Translations under genes and position numbers: made by a program | In this document: in pieces, positions 51,075 through 59,928 of the stretch | Layout of the letters: every line of letters begins with the position of its first letter | Position numbering within the stretch: the stretch's first letter is position 1 | Source of the DNA: JABDIP01 sp965250245 | GTDB lineage: Bacteria; Pseudomonadota; Alphaproteobacteria; DSM-16000; Inquilinaceae | Assembly: GCA_965250245.1 (NCBI GenBank) | Contig: OZ252296.1 | Span: 124,001 to 188,000, forward strand | DNA: 64,000 bases | Reading direction: 5' to 3' | The notes under the pieces: generated by a model | Told to the model about the DNA's origin: nothing | Seen by the model: only the letters and a program-made list of their open reading frames with translations | The model's database searches: none

Positions 51075-51302
51075 TCAACGCGGCGGCAGCTTTTCCTGAA
51101 GGTCGCTGGCGCTCGCCTGGATCCGGTTGGCCAGGGCCTTGGCCGCGGCGGCCGCACCGGAGAAGCCGTGATCATGCGACGGCACGGCGCGCAGCAGCGC
51201 ATCCAGGGTCATCTGGTTGGTGCGATTGCTGATCTCGCTCAGCCGGCCCATCAGGGCATTGACCTCGGCCGCGTCGAGATCCATCGGATCGTTGCTCGAC
51301 AT
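51075..51302 (-). CDS. Small hypothetical protein (75 aa)
   Basis: A 75-residue protein starting at the ATG at 51302, which has the strong ribosome site GGGAGGAA. It is helical, without cysteine, signal peptide or membrane segment: MSSNDPMDLDAAEVNALMGR, then SEISNRTNQMTLDALLRAV and a C-terminal Ala-rich helix. It is convergent with the Asp-rich protein gene (33 bp apart) and divergent from acs. A longer reading that would continue antisense to acs is rejected. No family is recognised. Confidence 0.6.
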   Translation of the reverse strand: MSSNDPMDLDAAEVNALMGRLSEISNRTNQMTLDALLRAVPSHDHGFSGAAAAAKALANRIQASASDLQEKLPPR

Positions 51303-51500
51303 CGAATTCCTCCCGGATACACCGGTACGTACCCTGGCCCAACTATGACCGGCCGGCGTTAAGGCCATGTAAATGGGGCTCGTCGCCCGCGCTCCGGTTG
51401 AGCCGCTCCGCGCTTCCATGGATAATCGGGCGGCCGCGCCGCGCGCCGGTCTGCCAGCGGAATCGGGCAGGCCGAACGACTTCCGGGGGGATGCCACATC

Positions 51501-53441
51501 ATGAGCAGCAGCACCTTTTTTCCGGTCAACGACGAGATCGCCGAGAAGGCCTGGGTCGACGAAACCGGCTACCAGCAGATGTACGACCGGTCGATCGCCG
51601 ATCCGGAGGGCTTCTGGGCCGAGCAGGGCAAGCGGCTGCACTGGTCCAAGCCCTACACCCAGGTCAAGGATGTCAGCTACACCGGCGACGTCCATATCCG
51701 CTGGTTCTACGACGGCGAGCTGAACGCCTGCTACAACTGCGTCGACCGTCACCTGGACACCCGCGCCGACCAGACCGCGATCATCTGGGAAGGCGACAGC
51801 CCCAGCGACCACAAGCATGTCAGCTATTCCGAGCTGCACCAGAACGTGGCCCGGCTGGCCAACGTGCTGAAGGACCGCGGCATCAAGAAGGGCGACGTGG
51901 TCACCATCTACATGCCGATGATCCCCGAGGCGGCCTACGCCATGCTGGCCTGCGCGCGGATCGGCGCCATCCATTCGGTCGTCTTCGGCGGTTTTTCCCC
52001 CGACAGCTTGAGGGACCGGATCCAGGATTGCGGCTCGACCTGCGTCATCACCTCCGATGAGGGCGTGCGCGGCGGCCGCAAGATCCCCTTGAAGGCCAAC
52101 ACCGACGCGGCGGTGGCGCAATGCGAGGGCGTGCATACGGTCGTCGTCGTGCAGCGCACCAGCGGCGAGATCAAATGGGTCGACGGCCGCGACGTCTGGT
52201 ACCACGAGGAATGCGCCAAGGTTTCCTCCGACTGCCCGTGCGAGGAGATGGGCGCGGAGGACCCGCTGTTCATCCTCTACACCTCGGGATCGACCGGAAA
52301 GCCAAAGGGGGTGCTGCACACCACCGGCGGCTACATGGTCTACGCCTCGATGACCCACCAATACGTCTTCGACTACCATGACGGGGACGTCTATTGGTGT
52401 ACCGCCGATGTGGGTTGGGTCACCGGTCACAGCTACATCGTCTATGGCCCGCTGGCCAACGGCGCCCAGACCCTGATGTTCGAGGGCGTGCCGAACTACC
52501 CGGACGCCTCGCGTTTCTGGCAGGTGGTCGACAAGCACAAGGTCACCATCTTCTACACCGCGCCGACCGCCATCCGGGCCCTGATGCGCGAGGGCGAGGG
52601 GCCGGTCAAGACGACCAGCCGCAAGAGCCTGCGCCTGCTGGGCTCGGTCGGCGAGCCGATCAATCCCGAGGCCTGGCTCTGGTACCACTCCGTGGTCGGC
52701 GACGAGCGCTGCCCGATCGTCGACACCTGGTGGCAGACCGAAACCGGCGGCATCCTGATCACCCCGCTGGTCGGTGCCATCGGCACCAAGCCCGGCTCCG
52801 CCACAAAGCCCTTCTTCGGGGTGCAGCCGGTGGTGGTCGATGGCGAGGGAAACCATCTGGAGGGCGCGACCGAGGGCAATCTCTGCCTTGCCGACAGCTG
52901 GCCGGGGCAGATGCGCACGGTCTATGGCGATCATGAACGCTTCGTGCAGACCTATTTCTCGACCTTCAAGGGCAAGTACTTCACCGGTGACGGCTGCCGC
53001 CGGGACGAGGACGGCTATTACTGGATCACCGGGCGGGTCGACGACGTCATCAACGTCTCCGGCCACCGCATGGGCACGGCCGAGGTGGAGAGCGCCCTGG
53101 TCGCACACGACAAGGTCGCCGAGGCCGCTGTGGTCGGCTATCCGCACGACATCAAGGGCCAGGGCATCTACGCCTATGTCACGCTCAACGCCGGCGAGCA
53201 GCATTCCGAGGAACTGCGCAAGGAGTTGGTGCAATGGGTGCGCAAGGAGATCGGCCCGATCGCCTCGCCGGACCTGATCCAATGGGCGCCGGGCCTGCCC
53301 AAGACCCGGTCGGGCAAGATCATGCGCCGCATCCTGCGCAAGATCGCCGCCAATGAGCATGACGCGCTCGGCGACACCTCGACCCTGGCCGACCCGGCGG
53401 TGGTCGACGACCTGATCGACAACCGGATGAACCGCAGCTAG
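51501..53441 (+). CDS. acs: Acetyl-coenzyme A synthetase
   Basis: Acs activates acetate to acetyl-CoA through acetyl-AMP. 646 residues, full family length. The AMP-binding P-loop YTSGSTGKPKGVLHT, WWQTETGG, GVQPVVVDGEG, YFTGDGCRRDEDGYYWITGRVDD and the C-terminal PKTRSGKIMRRILRK, whose lysine is the usual acetylation switch, are all present. The gene stands alone: about 200 bp upstream without another plus-strand gene, and a convergent nuclease gene 3 bp downstream. Confidence 0.97.
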   Translation: MSSSTFFPVNDEIAEKAWVDETGYQQMYDRSIADPEGFWAEQGKRLHWSKPYTQVKDVSYTGDVHIRWFYDGELNACYNCVDRHLDTRADQTAIIWEGDSPSDHKHVSYSELHQNVARLANVLKDRGIKKGDVVTIYMPMIPEAAYAMLACARIGAIHSVVFGGFSPDSLRDRIQDCGSTCVITSDEGVRGGRKIPLKANTDAAVAQCEGVHTVVVVQRTSGEIKWVDGRDVWYHEECAKVSSDCPCEEMGAEDPLFILYTSGSTGKPKGVLHTTGGYMVYASMTHQYVFDYHDGDVYWCTADVGWVTGHSYIVYGPLANGAQTLMFEGVPNYPDASRFWQVVDKHKVTIFYTAPTAIRALMREGEGPVKTTSRKSLRLLGSVGEPINPEAWLWYHSVVGDERCPIVDTWWQTETGGILITPLVGAIGTKPGSATKPFFGVQPVVVDGEGNHLEGATEGNLCLADSWPGQMRTVYGDHERFVQTYFSTFKGKYFTGDGCRRDEDGYYWITGRVDDVINVSGHRMGTAEVESALVAHDKVAEAAVVGYPHDIKGQGIYAYVTLNAGEQHSEELRKELVQWVRKEIGPIASPDLIQWAPGLPKTRSGKIMRRILRKIAANEHDALGDTSTLADPAVVDDLIDNRMNRS

Positions 53442-53444
53442 GGG

Positions 53445-53885
53445 CTATCCGCACCAATCCGGCCGCGGCCCGCGGCCGGCATAGCTCCGGGCCAGGCCGG
53501 AGGCGAGCAGCATCTCCCCGAGATCGGGCTCGCCGCCGGTCGACACCCGCGCCACGACACGGCCGGCATAGGTGCCGTAGCGGATGTCGCGCAGGGTCAC
53601 GTCACCTCCGGCGATCCGGTCCGATAGGGCATCCCGCGCCTCTGCCGCTAATTGGCGCTCGCGGTCGCAGCGGCCCCGCAGTTCCGGCGTGTCGATACCG
53701 GCAAGGCGGACCCGGATCTCGATCGCCTGGCCCAGCCAGATGCGCGCCCGGACCGTCACCGTGTCGCCGTCGATCACCTCGAGCACTTTGGCGTCGACCG
53801 GGCCGGCCAGGGTCTCGGCCGCCATCGCACTTGGCGCGCACAGCGCGGCCAGCAGCGGCAGGACAAAATGGGCTGATCGACTCAT
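53445..53885 (-). CDS. Secreted thermonuclease-like (SNase fold) protein
   Basis: A 146-residue protein with a signal peptide (cleavage after SAMA, about residue 22). The staphylococcal nuclease fold is visible as DGDTVTVRARI, IRVRLAGIDTPELRG (the catalytic Arg and metal Asp region) and YGTYAGRVVARV, followed by LLASGLARSY. Probably a periplasmic or secreted nuclease; the second catalytic Glu/Arg pair is less clear (GRCDRERQLA). Convergent with acs. Confidence 0.88.
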   Translation of the reverse strand: MSRSAHFVLPLLAALCAPSAMAAETLAGPVDAKVLEVIDGDTVTVRARIWLGQAIEIRVRLAGIDTPELRGRCDRERQLAAEARDALSDRIAGGDVTLRDIRYGTYAGRVVARVSTGGEPDLGEMLLASGLARSYAGRGPRPDWCG

Positions 53886-53998
53886 CGCCTGTCCAACCTA
53901 GCAGTCCAGATCGGCACGATCCAGGAAAATAATCCTAGATCGGAGTCAGGGCCAAGTCCCTCTGGGGCGCGGAGGCAGCGGCTTGGTGAAGGCTGGCG

Positions 53999-54181
53999 CT
54001 AGAAGTCCGTGCAGCGGCCGTCGACTTCCCAGTCGCCATAGCGGGTCGGCTCGGGACCCTTGGGGCCACCGACCTCCCCAGGCTTCTGCTTCGGGCCGAC
54101 GGCCCGCGGCGACGGTGTCTGGGCCTTGTCGGCGGACGGCTTTGATCGGTCCTTGACGGATTCGGTCGTCGTCTCGGTCAT
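53999..54181 (-). CDS. DUF1674 / SDHAF4-like succinate dehydrogenase assembly factor
   Basis: A 60-residue protein ending GPKGPEPTRYGDWEVDGRCTDF, the hallmark of DUF1674, the bacterial relative of the mitochondrial succinate dehydrogenase assembly factor 4, which binds the flavinylated SdhA subunit. The first 35 residues are charged and probably disordered. It is divergent from htpX, a neighbourhood I recall as frequent in alphaproteobacteria. No sdh genes are in the window. Confidence 0.87.
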   Translation of the reverse strand: MTETTTESVKDRSKPSADKAQTPSPRAVGPKQKPGEVGGPKGPEPTRYGDWEVDGRCTDF

Positions 54182-54340
54182 GGCGGGAAGATAGGACGGG
54201 AATGGCGGGATTTCACCCCTCGGGGCTTGAAATTCGGCCGTCGCACAACGGTCTTGACCGATCCGGCGGCAATCTTACCTAAGCGTCGAATAGAGAATCG
54301 GCCCGGGCGGCAGCGCGGGCGACAGCATGGAGACATGACG

Positions 54341-55195
54341 ATGTCCGGGTATGTTCGGACAGCCCTGCTTCTGGCCGCGATCACGGCACTGTTCCTCGGC
54401 GCCGGCTACATGCTGGGCGGCCAGGGCGGCATGGTCATCGCCCTGATGATCGCGCTGGGCATGAACGCCTTCGCGTACTGGAACTCCGACAGGATGGTGC
54501 TGCGCATGTACAATGCGCGGCAGGTCGATGGCCGCTCCGCGCCCGAGCTCCACGGCATGGTCGAGCAGTTGGCCCACCGCGCCGGCCTGCCCATGCCCCG
54601 GGTCTACATCATCGACTCCGACCAGCCGAACGCCTTCGCGACCGGCCGCAACCCGCAGAACGCCGCCGTGGCGGCGACCACCGGCCTGTTGCGGCGCATG
54701 TCGTCGGAACAGGTCGCCGGCGTCATGGCCCATGAATTGGCCCATGTGAAGAACCGCGACACGCTGATCATGACCATCACCGCGACCTTGGCCGGCGCGT
54801 TGTCCATGCTGGCCAATTTCGCGCTGTTCTTCGGCGGCAACCGCGACAACCCGCTGGGCATCATCGGCACCATCCTGATGATGATCCTGGCGCCACTGGC
54901 GGCGATGCTGGTGCAGATGGCGATCAGCCGGTCGCGGGAATACGAGGCCGACCGCATCGGCGCGGAGATCTGCGGCCATCCCATGTGGCTCGCCAGCGCC
55001 CTGGAGCGGCTGGAGTCCGCGTCCAGGCAGATCGACAACATGGCCGCCGAGCGCAATCCGGCGACGGCGCATATGTTCATCATCAATCCGCTGCACGCCA
55101 ACAAGGTCGACAGCCTGTTCTCGACCCACCCGAACACCGCCAACCGCATCGCCCGCCTGCGGGAGATGGCCGGCGGCGCCGGTCCCTGGGGCTGA
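54341..55195 (+). CDS. htpX: Membrane zinc metalloprotease HtpX
   Basis: HtpX degrades misfolded inner-membrane proteins. About 284 residues from the ATG at 54341, which lies eight bases after GGAG; an ATG two codons earlier (54335) is an alternative. Two N-terminal membrane helices (about 6-45), the zinc motif HELAH in AGVMAHELAHVKNRDTL, two further membrane helices (about 145-200), and the third ligand Glu in SREYEADRIGAE are present, followed by THPNTANRIARL. It precedes rsmB by 70 bp. Confidence 0.95.
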   Translation: MSGYVRTALLLAAITALFLGAGYMLGGQGGMVIALMIALGMNAFAYWNSDRMVLRMYNARQVDGRSAPELHGMVEQLAHRAGLPMPRVYIIDSDQPNAFATGRNPQNAAVAATTGLLRRMSSEQVAGVMAHELAHVKNRDTLIMTITATLAGALSMLANFALFFGGNRDNPLGIIGTILMMILAPLAAMLVQMAISRSREYEADRIGAEICGHPMWLASALERLESASRQIDNMAAERNPATAHMFIINPLHANKVDSLFSTHPNTANRIARLREMAGGAGPWG

Positions 55196-55265
55196 TCGCC
55201 CCGACATTCCGGGCGATCCGTCACGCCATCGACAGCACCGGCGGAACCCGCTACACCCCGCGCCC

Positions 55266-56558
55266 ATGGAGATGTCCGGACTGGCGGCGCGACGGGCCGC
55301 GCTTGACCTGATCCGCGCCGTGCTCGGCCGGCGCCGGCCTCTGGACGAGGCCCTGGAGGCGCCGTCGCTCGCCGTGCTGGAGTCGCGCGACCGCGCCTTC
55401 GCCCGATTGCTGGCGGCGGTTGTGCTGCGCCGCCTGGGCCAGCTAGACGCGCTGGTCGCAGACGCCGTTCGACGGCCGCTGCCGCGCAACGCGGTCGCGG
55501 TGCGCGACGTGCTGAGGCTCGGCCTGGCACAGCTCCTGTTCGTCGGAACCCCGCCCCATGCCGCCGTCGCGACGGCGGTCGATCTGGTCGACGAGATCGG
55601 CCTCGGCCGCTTCAAGGGGCTGGTCAATGCGGTGCTGCGCCGCTTCGGCCGGGACGGCGCGGCTGCCCTGGCCGGGCAGGATGCCGCCCGGCTGAACACG
55701 CCGGACTGGCTCTGGGAAAGCTGGGCGTCGGCCTTTGGAGCCGACGCCGCGCGGGCCATCGCCGAAGCGCATCTGGACGAGCCGCCGCTCGACCTCACCG
55801 TCAAATCCGATCCGGACCGATGGGCCGAGGCGCTGGACGCGACCCGCCTGCCGACCGGCAGCCTGCGCCGTTCGACCGGCGGCTCGGTGGCGGAGCTCGC
55901 CGGATTCGACGCCGGCGCCTGGTGGGTGCAGGACGCCGCCGCCGCGCTTCCGGCGCGGTTGTTCGGCCATGTCTCGGGATGGCGCATCGCCGATCTCTGC
56001 GCTGCCCCCGGGGGCAAGACCGCGCAGCTTGCCGCGGCCGGCGCGCAGGTCGTTGCCGTCGACCGATCGGATCGACGAATCAATGTTCTGCGCCAGAATC
56101 TTGAGAGATTGCATTTGCATGCTGACACGGTGGTGGCAGATTCCGCCGAGTGGCAGCCGGACGCGCCGCTGGATGCGATCCTGCTGGATGCCCCCTGCAG
56201 CGCCACGGGCACGATCCGCCGGCATCCGGATATCCAGCGCCTGAAATCCGCCGAGGACGTCGCCAAGCTGGCCGATCTTCAGGCCCGGCTGCTGCGCCAT
56301 GCGGTGACGCTGCTGCGCCCGGGCGGGACACTCGTCTGGTGCACCTGCTCGCTGCAGCCCGAGGAGGGCGAGGCGCAGATCGACCGGCTGCTTGCGTCCG
56401 GCGCGCCGGTCGCGCGGGTGCCGGTGTCCGCGGAGGAGATCGGCGGGCTGGCCGAGGCGGTGACCGCGGCCGGCGACGTTCGGACCTTGCCCTGTCACGG
56501 GCGCGACTGGGGCGGGCTGGGCGGATTTCACATCGCGCGGCTGCGCCGGGACGGATGA
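55266..56558 (+). CDS. rsmB: 16S rRNA (cytosine-967-C5)-methyltransferase RsmB/Sun
   Basis: A 430-residue RNA methyltransferase. N-terminal NusB-like helical domain (about 1-135), then the SAM-binding fold with LCAAPGGKTAQLAA, AVDRSDRRINVL and LLDAPCSATGTIRRHPDI, and the catalytic cysteine in LVWCTCSLQPEEGE. Both cysteines of the Fmu/NOL1 mechanism are thus present. It heads a run rsmB-rpe-heparinase-lipoprotein-purH on one strand. Confidence 0.94.
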   Translation: MEMSGLAARRAALDLIRAVLGRRRPLDEALEAPSLAVLESRDRAFARLLAAVVLRRLGQLDALVADAVRRPLPRNAVAVRDVLRLGLAQLLFVGTPPHAAVATAVDLVDEIGLGRFKGLVNAVLRRFGRDGAAALAGQDAARLNTPDWLWESWASAFGADAARAIAEAHLDEPPLDLTVKSDPDRWAEALDATRLPTGSLRRSTGGSVAELAGFDAGAWWVQDAAAALPARLFGHVSGWRIADLCAAPGGKTAQLAAAGAQVVAVDRSDRRINVLRQNLERLHLHADTVVADSAEWQPDAPLDAILLDAPCSATGTIRRHPDIQRLKSAEDVAKLADLQARLLRHAVTLLRPGGTLVWCTCSLQPEEGEAQIDRLLASGAPVARVPVSAEEIGGLAEAVTAAGDVRTLPCHGRDWGGLGGFHIARLRRDG

Positions 56559-56607
56559 TCGGCCCGCCACAGACTGCTAAAATGCTTCGAATCAGGACAT
56601 CGCATCC

Positions 56608-57267
56608 ATGCAACAGCCGACCCGTATCGCACCGTCCATCCTGTCCGCGGATTTCGCCCGGCTGGGCGAGGAGTGCCGCGCGATGGAAGCGGCCGGCGCC
56701 GACGCCCTGCACATCGACATCATGGATGGGCATTTCGTGCCCAACCTGACGATCGGGCCCGATGTGGTGAAAGCCCTCAGGCCGCTGGTCGGCCTGCCCT
56801 TCGACGTGCATCTGATGATCGCTCCGGCGGAACCCTTCGTGGAGGCCTTCGCGGCAGCCGGGGCCGACACGATCACCTTCCATCCCGAGGCTGACTGGCA
56901 TCCGCACCGGACGATCCAGCAGATCAAGGCGCGCGGAAAGCGCGCCGGGCTGGCACTCAACCCGGGCACGCCGGCGAGCGTCGTGGAGCCGTTGCTGGGC
57001 GATGTCGACCTGGTGCTGGCGATGACGGTGAATCCCGGCTTCGGCGGCCAGAAATTCATCGAGTCGGTGCTCGACAAGCTGGCGATCCTGCGCCGCATGA
57101 TCGATGACAGCGGCCGCGCCGTCGATCTACAGGTCGATGGCGGGATCAATGCCGAGACGGCGCCGCGCGCGGTCGCGGCCGGGGCCGATTTCCTGGTTGC
57201 CGGCACGGCCGGGTTTGCCGGCGGGCCGTCAGAGTATGCCGGCAACATCCAGCGATTGAGGGGATAG
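56608..57267 (+). CDS. rpe: Ribulose-phosphate 3-epimerase
   Basis: Rpe interconverts ribulose-5-phosphate and xylulose-5-phosphate in the pentose phosphate pathway or Calvin cycle. 219 residues with all family blocks: IAPSILSADFARLG, HIDIMDGHFVPNLTIGP (catalytic Asp and metal ligands), FDVHLMI, VNPGFGGQKFI and QVDGGIN. No other Calvin-cycle gene is close, so a housekeeping role is most likely. The heparinase-like gene follows 10 bp later. Confidence 0.97.
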   Translation: MQQPTRIAPSILSADFARLGEECRAMEAAGADALHIDIMDGHFVPNLTIGPDVVKALRPLVGLPFDVHLMIAPAEPFVEAFAAAGADTITFHPEADWHPHRTIQQIKARGKRAGLALNPGTPASVVEPLLGDVDLVLAMTVNPGFGGQKFIESVLDKLAILRRMIDDSGRAVDLQVDGGINAETAPRAVAAGADFLVAGTAGFAGGPSEYAGNIQRLRG

Positions 57268-57277
57268 CCGACGCGGC

Positions 57278-58942
57278 ATGGTCGAGGGACGCATCTCGGT
57301 CGGATTCATCGGTGACGGGCTGCGCACGCTCGCCTACGGCAATCCGCTGTATTCCCTCAGCCTTGGCCGCCGCGGGCCGACCCGGCTGGAAGCGGTGCCG
57401 CCCGACCCGTGGCCGGGGGACGCCGAGCGCGGCGCCGCCCTGTGCGCCGGCGAATACCGCTTTGCCGGCCGGACCCTGGTCTCCGACATCCCGTTGTGGC
57501 AGCCGCTCGGGGTCGGCGAGACCTTCCTGGCCGATCTGCACGGGTTCGACTGGCTGCGCGATCTGCGCGCCGTCGGTGGCGATGCGGCGCGGCGCCAGGC
57601 CCGGGTGCTGGTCGAATCCTGGATCGAGCGGCATGATTCCTGGCATCCGCTGATCTGGCGCGCCGACGTGATGGGTCTTCGCATCGCCAATTGGCTGGGT
57701 GCCCACGACTTCTTCTGCGCAAGCGCCGACGACCGGTTCCGCGCCCGCGCCTTCGCCAGCCTGTCGCGGCAGACCCGGCATCTGGCCCGCACCCTGCCCG
57801 GGCGCCTGGACGGCGCGCCGCTGCTGGTGGCGCTGAAGGGGCTGTTCTATGGCCTGCTCTGCCTGCCCGGTGCGGAGACGCGCCTGGAACCGGCGCACAA
57901 GCTGCTGGCCGATACGCTGAAGGCGCAGATCCTGCCTGATGGCGGGCATGTCCAGCGCAGCCCGGCGACCCAGCTCGACCTGCTGCGTCACCTGATCGAT
58001 CTGCGGGCGGTCATGCGCGCCGCCAAGGCCGAGGTGCCGGAGCCGTTGCAGCACGCCATCGACCGCATGGCGCCGGCCCTGCGCTTCTTCCGCCACGGCG
58101 ATGGCGGGCTGGCCCTGTTCAACGGCACCCGGGAGGGCGAGCCGGTCCTGGTCGACACCGCCCTGGCCCAGGCCGACGCGCCGGGCCGCCCGTTGAAGAG
58201 CGCCCGCCATTGCGGCTTTGAGCGGGTGCAGGCGGGCCGCACCCTGATCCTGATGGATGTCGGCGCCCCGCCGCCTGCTGTGCTCGATCGAGGCGCCCAT
58301 GCCGGCACGCTGTCCTTCGAGCTGTCGGTCGGGCGCGAGCGCATGATCGTCAATTGCGGCTCCATGGCCGGGCTGGAGCCGGCGCCCAACGGCGCGCAGG
58401 CCGCCGCCTGGGGCCTGGCGCTCCGGGGCACGGCGGCGCATTCTACGGTGATCGCCGAGGAGACCAATTCCAGCGAAGCGGTTGGCGAGGGCGGGCTCGG
58501 CCGGCGGCCGGCAAAGGTCACCGTCGAGCGCCAGGAGGAAGAGGGCGCGGTGCTGATCGAGGCCAGCCATGACGGCTATCGCAGACCGTTCGGCCTCACC
58601 CACCATCGGCGGCTGTTCGTCAGCGTCGGCGGCGATGACATCCGCGGGGAGGACCGGCTCGAGGGCGGCCGCGAACGGTCCTTCGCGGTGCGCTTCCATC
58701 TGCATCCCTCCGTCCAGGTCTCCGCGGTGCAGGGCGGGGCGGCGGCGCTGCTGCGGCTGGGTGGCGGTGGTGGCTGGCGGCTGCGGGCCTCCGGCGCGGC
58801 GCTGACGATCGAGGAGAGCGTCTATTGCGGCACCGGCGGTGACATGCGCCGGACCAGCCAGATCGTGCTCTCCGGCCGCACCGCCTCGGACGGATCGGCG
58901 ACCGTGGTCAAGTGGGGGCTGCGCCGCGAGCGCAAGGACTGA
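57278..58942 (+). CDS. Heparinase II/III family protein
   Basis: A 554-residue protein with the two-part layout of the heparinase II/III family: an N-terminal alpha/alpha-toroid-like part (WIERHDSWHPLIWRADVMGLRIANWLGAHDFF, LLVALKGLFYGLLCLPG, GGHVQRSPATQLDLLRHLIDLRAV) and a C-terminal beta-sheet part (about 320-550) with the GTAAHSTVIAEETNS and SHDGYRRPFGLTHHRRLFVS blocks. No signal peptide is seen. In alphaproteobacteria this gene is often found beside rpe and purH; the natural polymer is not known. Confidence 0.9.
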   Translation: MVEGRISVGFIGDGLRTLAYGNPLYSLSLGRRGPTRLEAVPPDPWPGDAERGAALCAGEYRFAGRTLVSDIPLWQPLGVGETFLADLHGFDWLRDLRAVGGDAARRQARVLVESWIERHDSWHPLIWRADVMGLRIANWLGAHDFFCASADDRFRARAFASLSRQTRHLARTLPGRLDGAPLLVALKGLFYGLLCLPGAETRLEPAHKLLADTLKAQILPDGGHVQRSPATQLDLLRHLIDLRAVMRAAKAEVPEPLQHAIDRMAPALRFFRHGDGGLALFNGTREGEPVLVDTALAQADAPGRPLKSARHCGFERVQAGRTLILMDVGAPPPAVLDRGAHAGTLSFELSVGRERMIVNCGSMAGLEPAPNGAQAAAWGLALRGTAAHSTVIAEETNSSEAVGEGGLGRRPAKVTVERQEEEGAVLIEASHDGYRRPFGLTHHRRLFVSVGGDDIRGEDRLEGGRERSFAVRFHLHPSVQVSAVQGGAAALLRLGGGGGWRLRASGAALTIEESVYCGTGGDMRRTSQIVLSGRTASDGSATVVKWGLRRERKD

Positions 58943-59003
58943 ACGACAAATCCGACTCGGTGGCGGGCGCGTAGAAAGCCAGCGCAACCGTTCACGGAGC
59001 ACC

Positions 59004-59861
59004 ATGTCGAAATCGATCCTGGTCCGCCTTGGCCTGGCCGCCTGGCTTCCCGTGCTGCTGGCCGCCTGTTCCCCGGTCGACCTGCTCAACGCGACCGTGC
59101 CGACCGACGGCTACGCCGTCAGCGAAGGCCACGCCTATGGACCGGACCCGAGGCATCGGCTGGATGTCTACATGCCCGACGAACTGGCCGGGCCGGCGCC
59201 GGTCATCGTCTTCTTCTACGGCGGAAGCTGGACGGGTGGTGACCGCGGAGACTATCTGTTTGCCGCCGAGGCGCTGGTCTCCCGCGGCTACGTCGCGGTC
59301 CTGCCGGATTACCGGCTCTACCCGGATGTCGCATTCCCCGATTTCCTGGACGACGGCGCGCAGGCAGTGCGCTGGGTGCGGGATTCGATCGCCGAGCATG
59401 GTGGCGACCCGCAACGCATCTTCCTGATGGGCCATTCCGCCGGTGCCTACAACGCAGCGATGCTGGCCCTGGACCCGGAATACCTTGCCGGCGCTGGCGT
59501 CGATCGCGACGTGGTGCGTGGCATGATCGGGCTCGCCGGTCCCTACGACTTCCTGCCCCTGGATACGCGGATCACGCGACGGGTCTTCGGCGATGCGCCG
59601 GACCTGCCGGCGACCCAGCCGGTCTCGTTCGCCGATGCGGACGCGCCGCCGCTGCTGTTGCTCACCGGCGCCGACGATTCCACCGTCCGGCCGCGCAATA
59701 GTGAGTCCCTGGCCCGCGCCGTCAGCGATGAAGGCGGCGAGGCCGAGTTGCGGGTCTATCCCGATCTTGGCCATATCGGCATCGTGCTCGCCCTGGCGGA
59801 CGGGCAGCGAGGCCGCGCGCCGGTGCTCGACGACATGGCGGCTTTCGTGGCATCGCGATGA
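59004..59861 (+). CDS. Alpha/beta hydrolase lipoprotein (carboxylesterase/BD-FAE-like)
   Basis: About 285 residues from the ATG at 59004 (GGAG five bases upstream). The N-terminus is a lipoprotein signal with LLAAC, so Cys22 should be lipidated and the enzyme anchored to a membrane facing the periplasm. The hydrolase fold shows the oxyanion strand VIVFFYGGSWTGG, nucleophile Ser in MGHSAGAYNAAM, acid Asp in LLTGADDSTV and catalytic His in YPDLGHIGI. Probably an esterase; the substrate is unknown. It is followed 67 bp later by purH. Confidence 0.88.
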   Translation: MSKSILVRLGLAAWLPVLLAACSPVDLLNATVPTDGYAVSEGHAYGPDPRHRLDVYMPDELAGPAPVIVFFYGGSWTGGDRGDYLFAAEALVSRGYVAVLPDYRLYPDVAFPDFLDDGAQAVRWVRDSIAEHGGDPQRIFLMGHSAGAYNAAMLALDPEYLAGAGVDRDVVRGMIGLAGPYDFLPLDTRITRRVFGDAPDLPATQPVSFADADAPPLLLLTGADDSTVRPRNSESLARAVSDEGGEAELRVYPDLGHIGIVLALADGQRGRAPVLDDMAAFVASR

Positions 59862-59928
59862 AGTCTCGCGAACCCGCCTGAAAGGCTCTAAAAGACCGGC
59901 GACCGCCTGCCAACCACGTCGCCGAGCC

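Noticed and set aside
51303..53360. Extension of the 75-residue gene to a 761-codon frame opposite acs
   Set aside because: The extra part is antisense to Acs; the strong ribosome site at 51302 fixes the true short gene.
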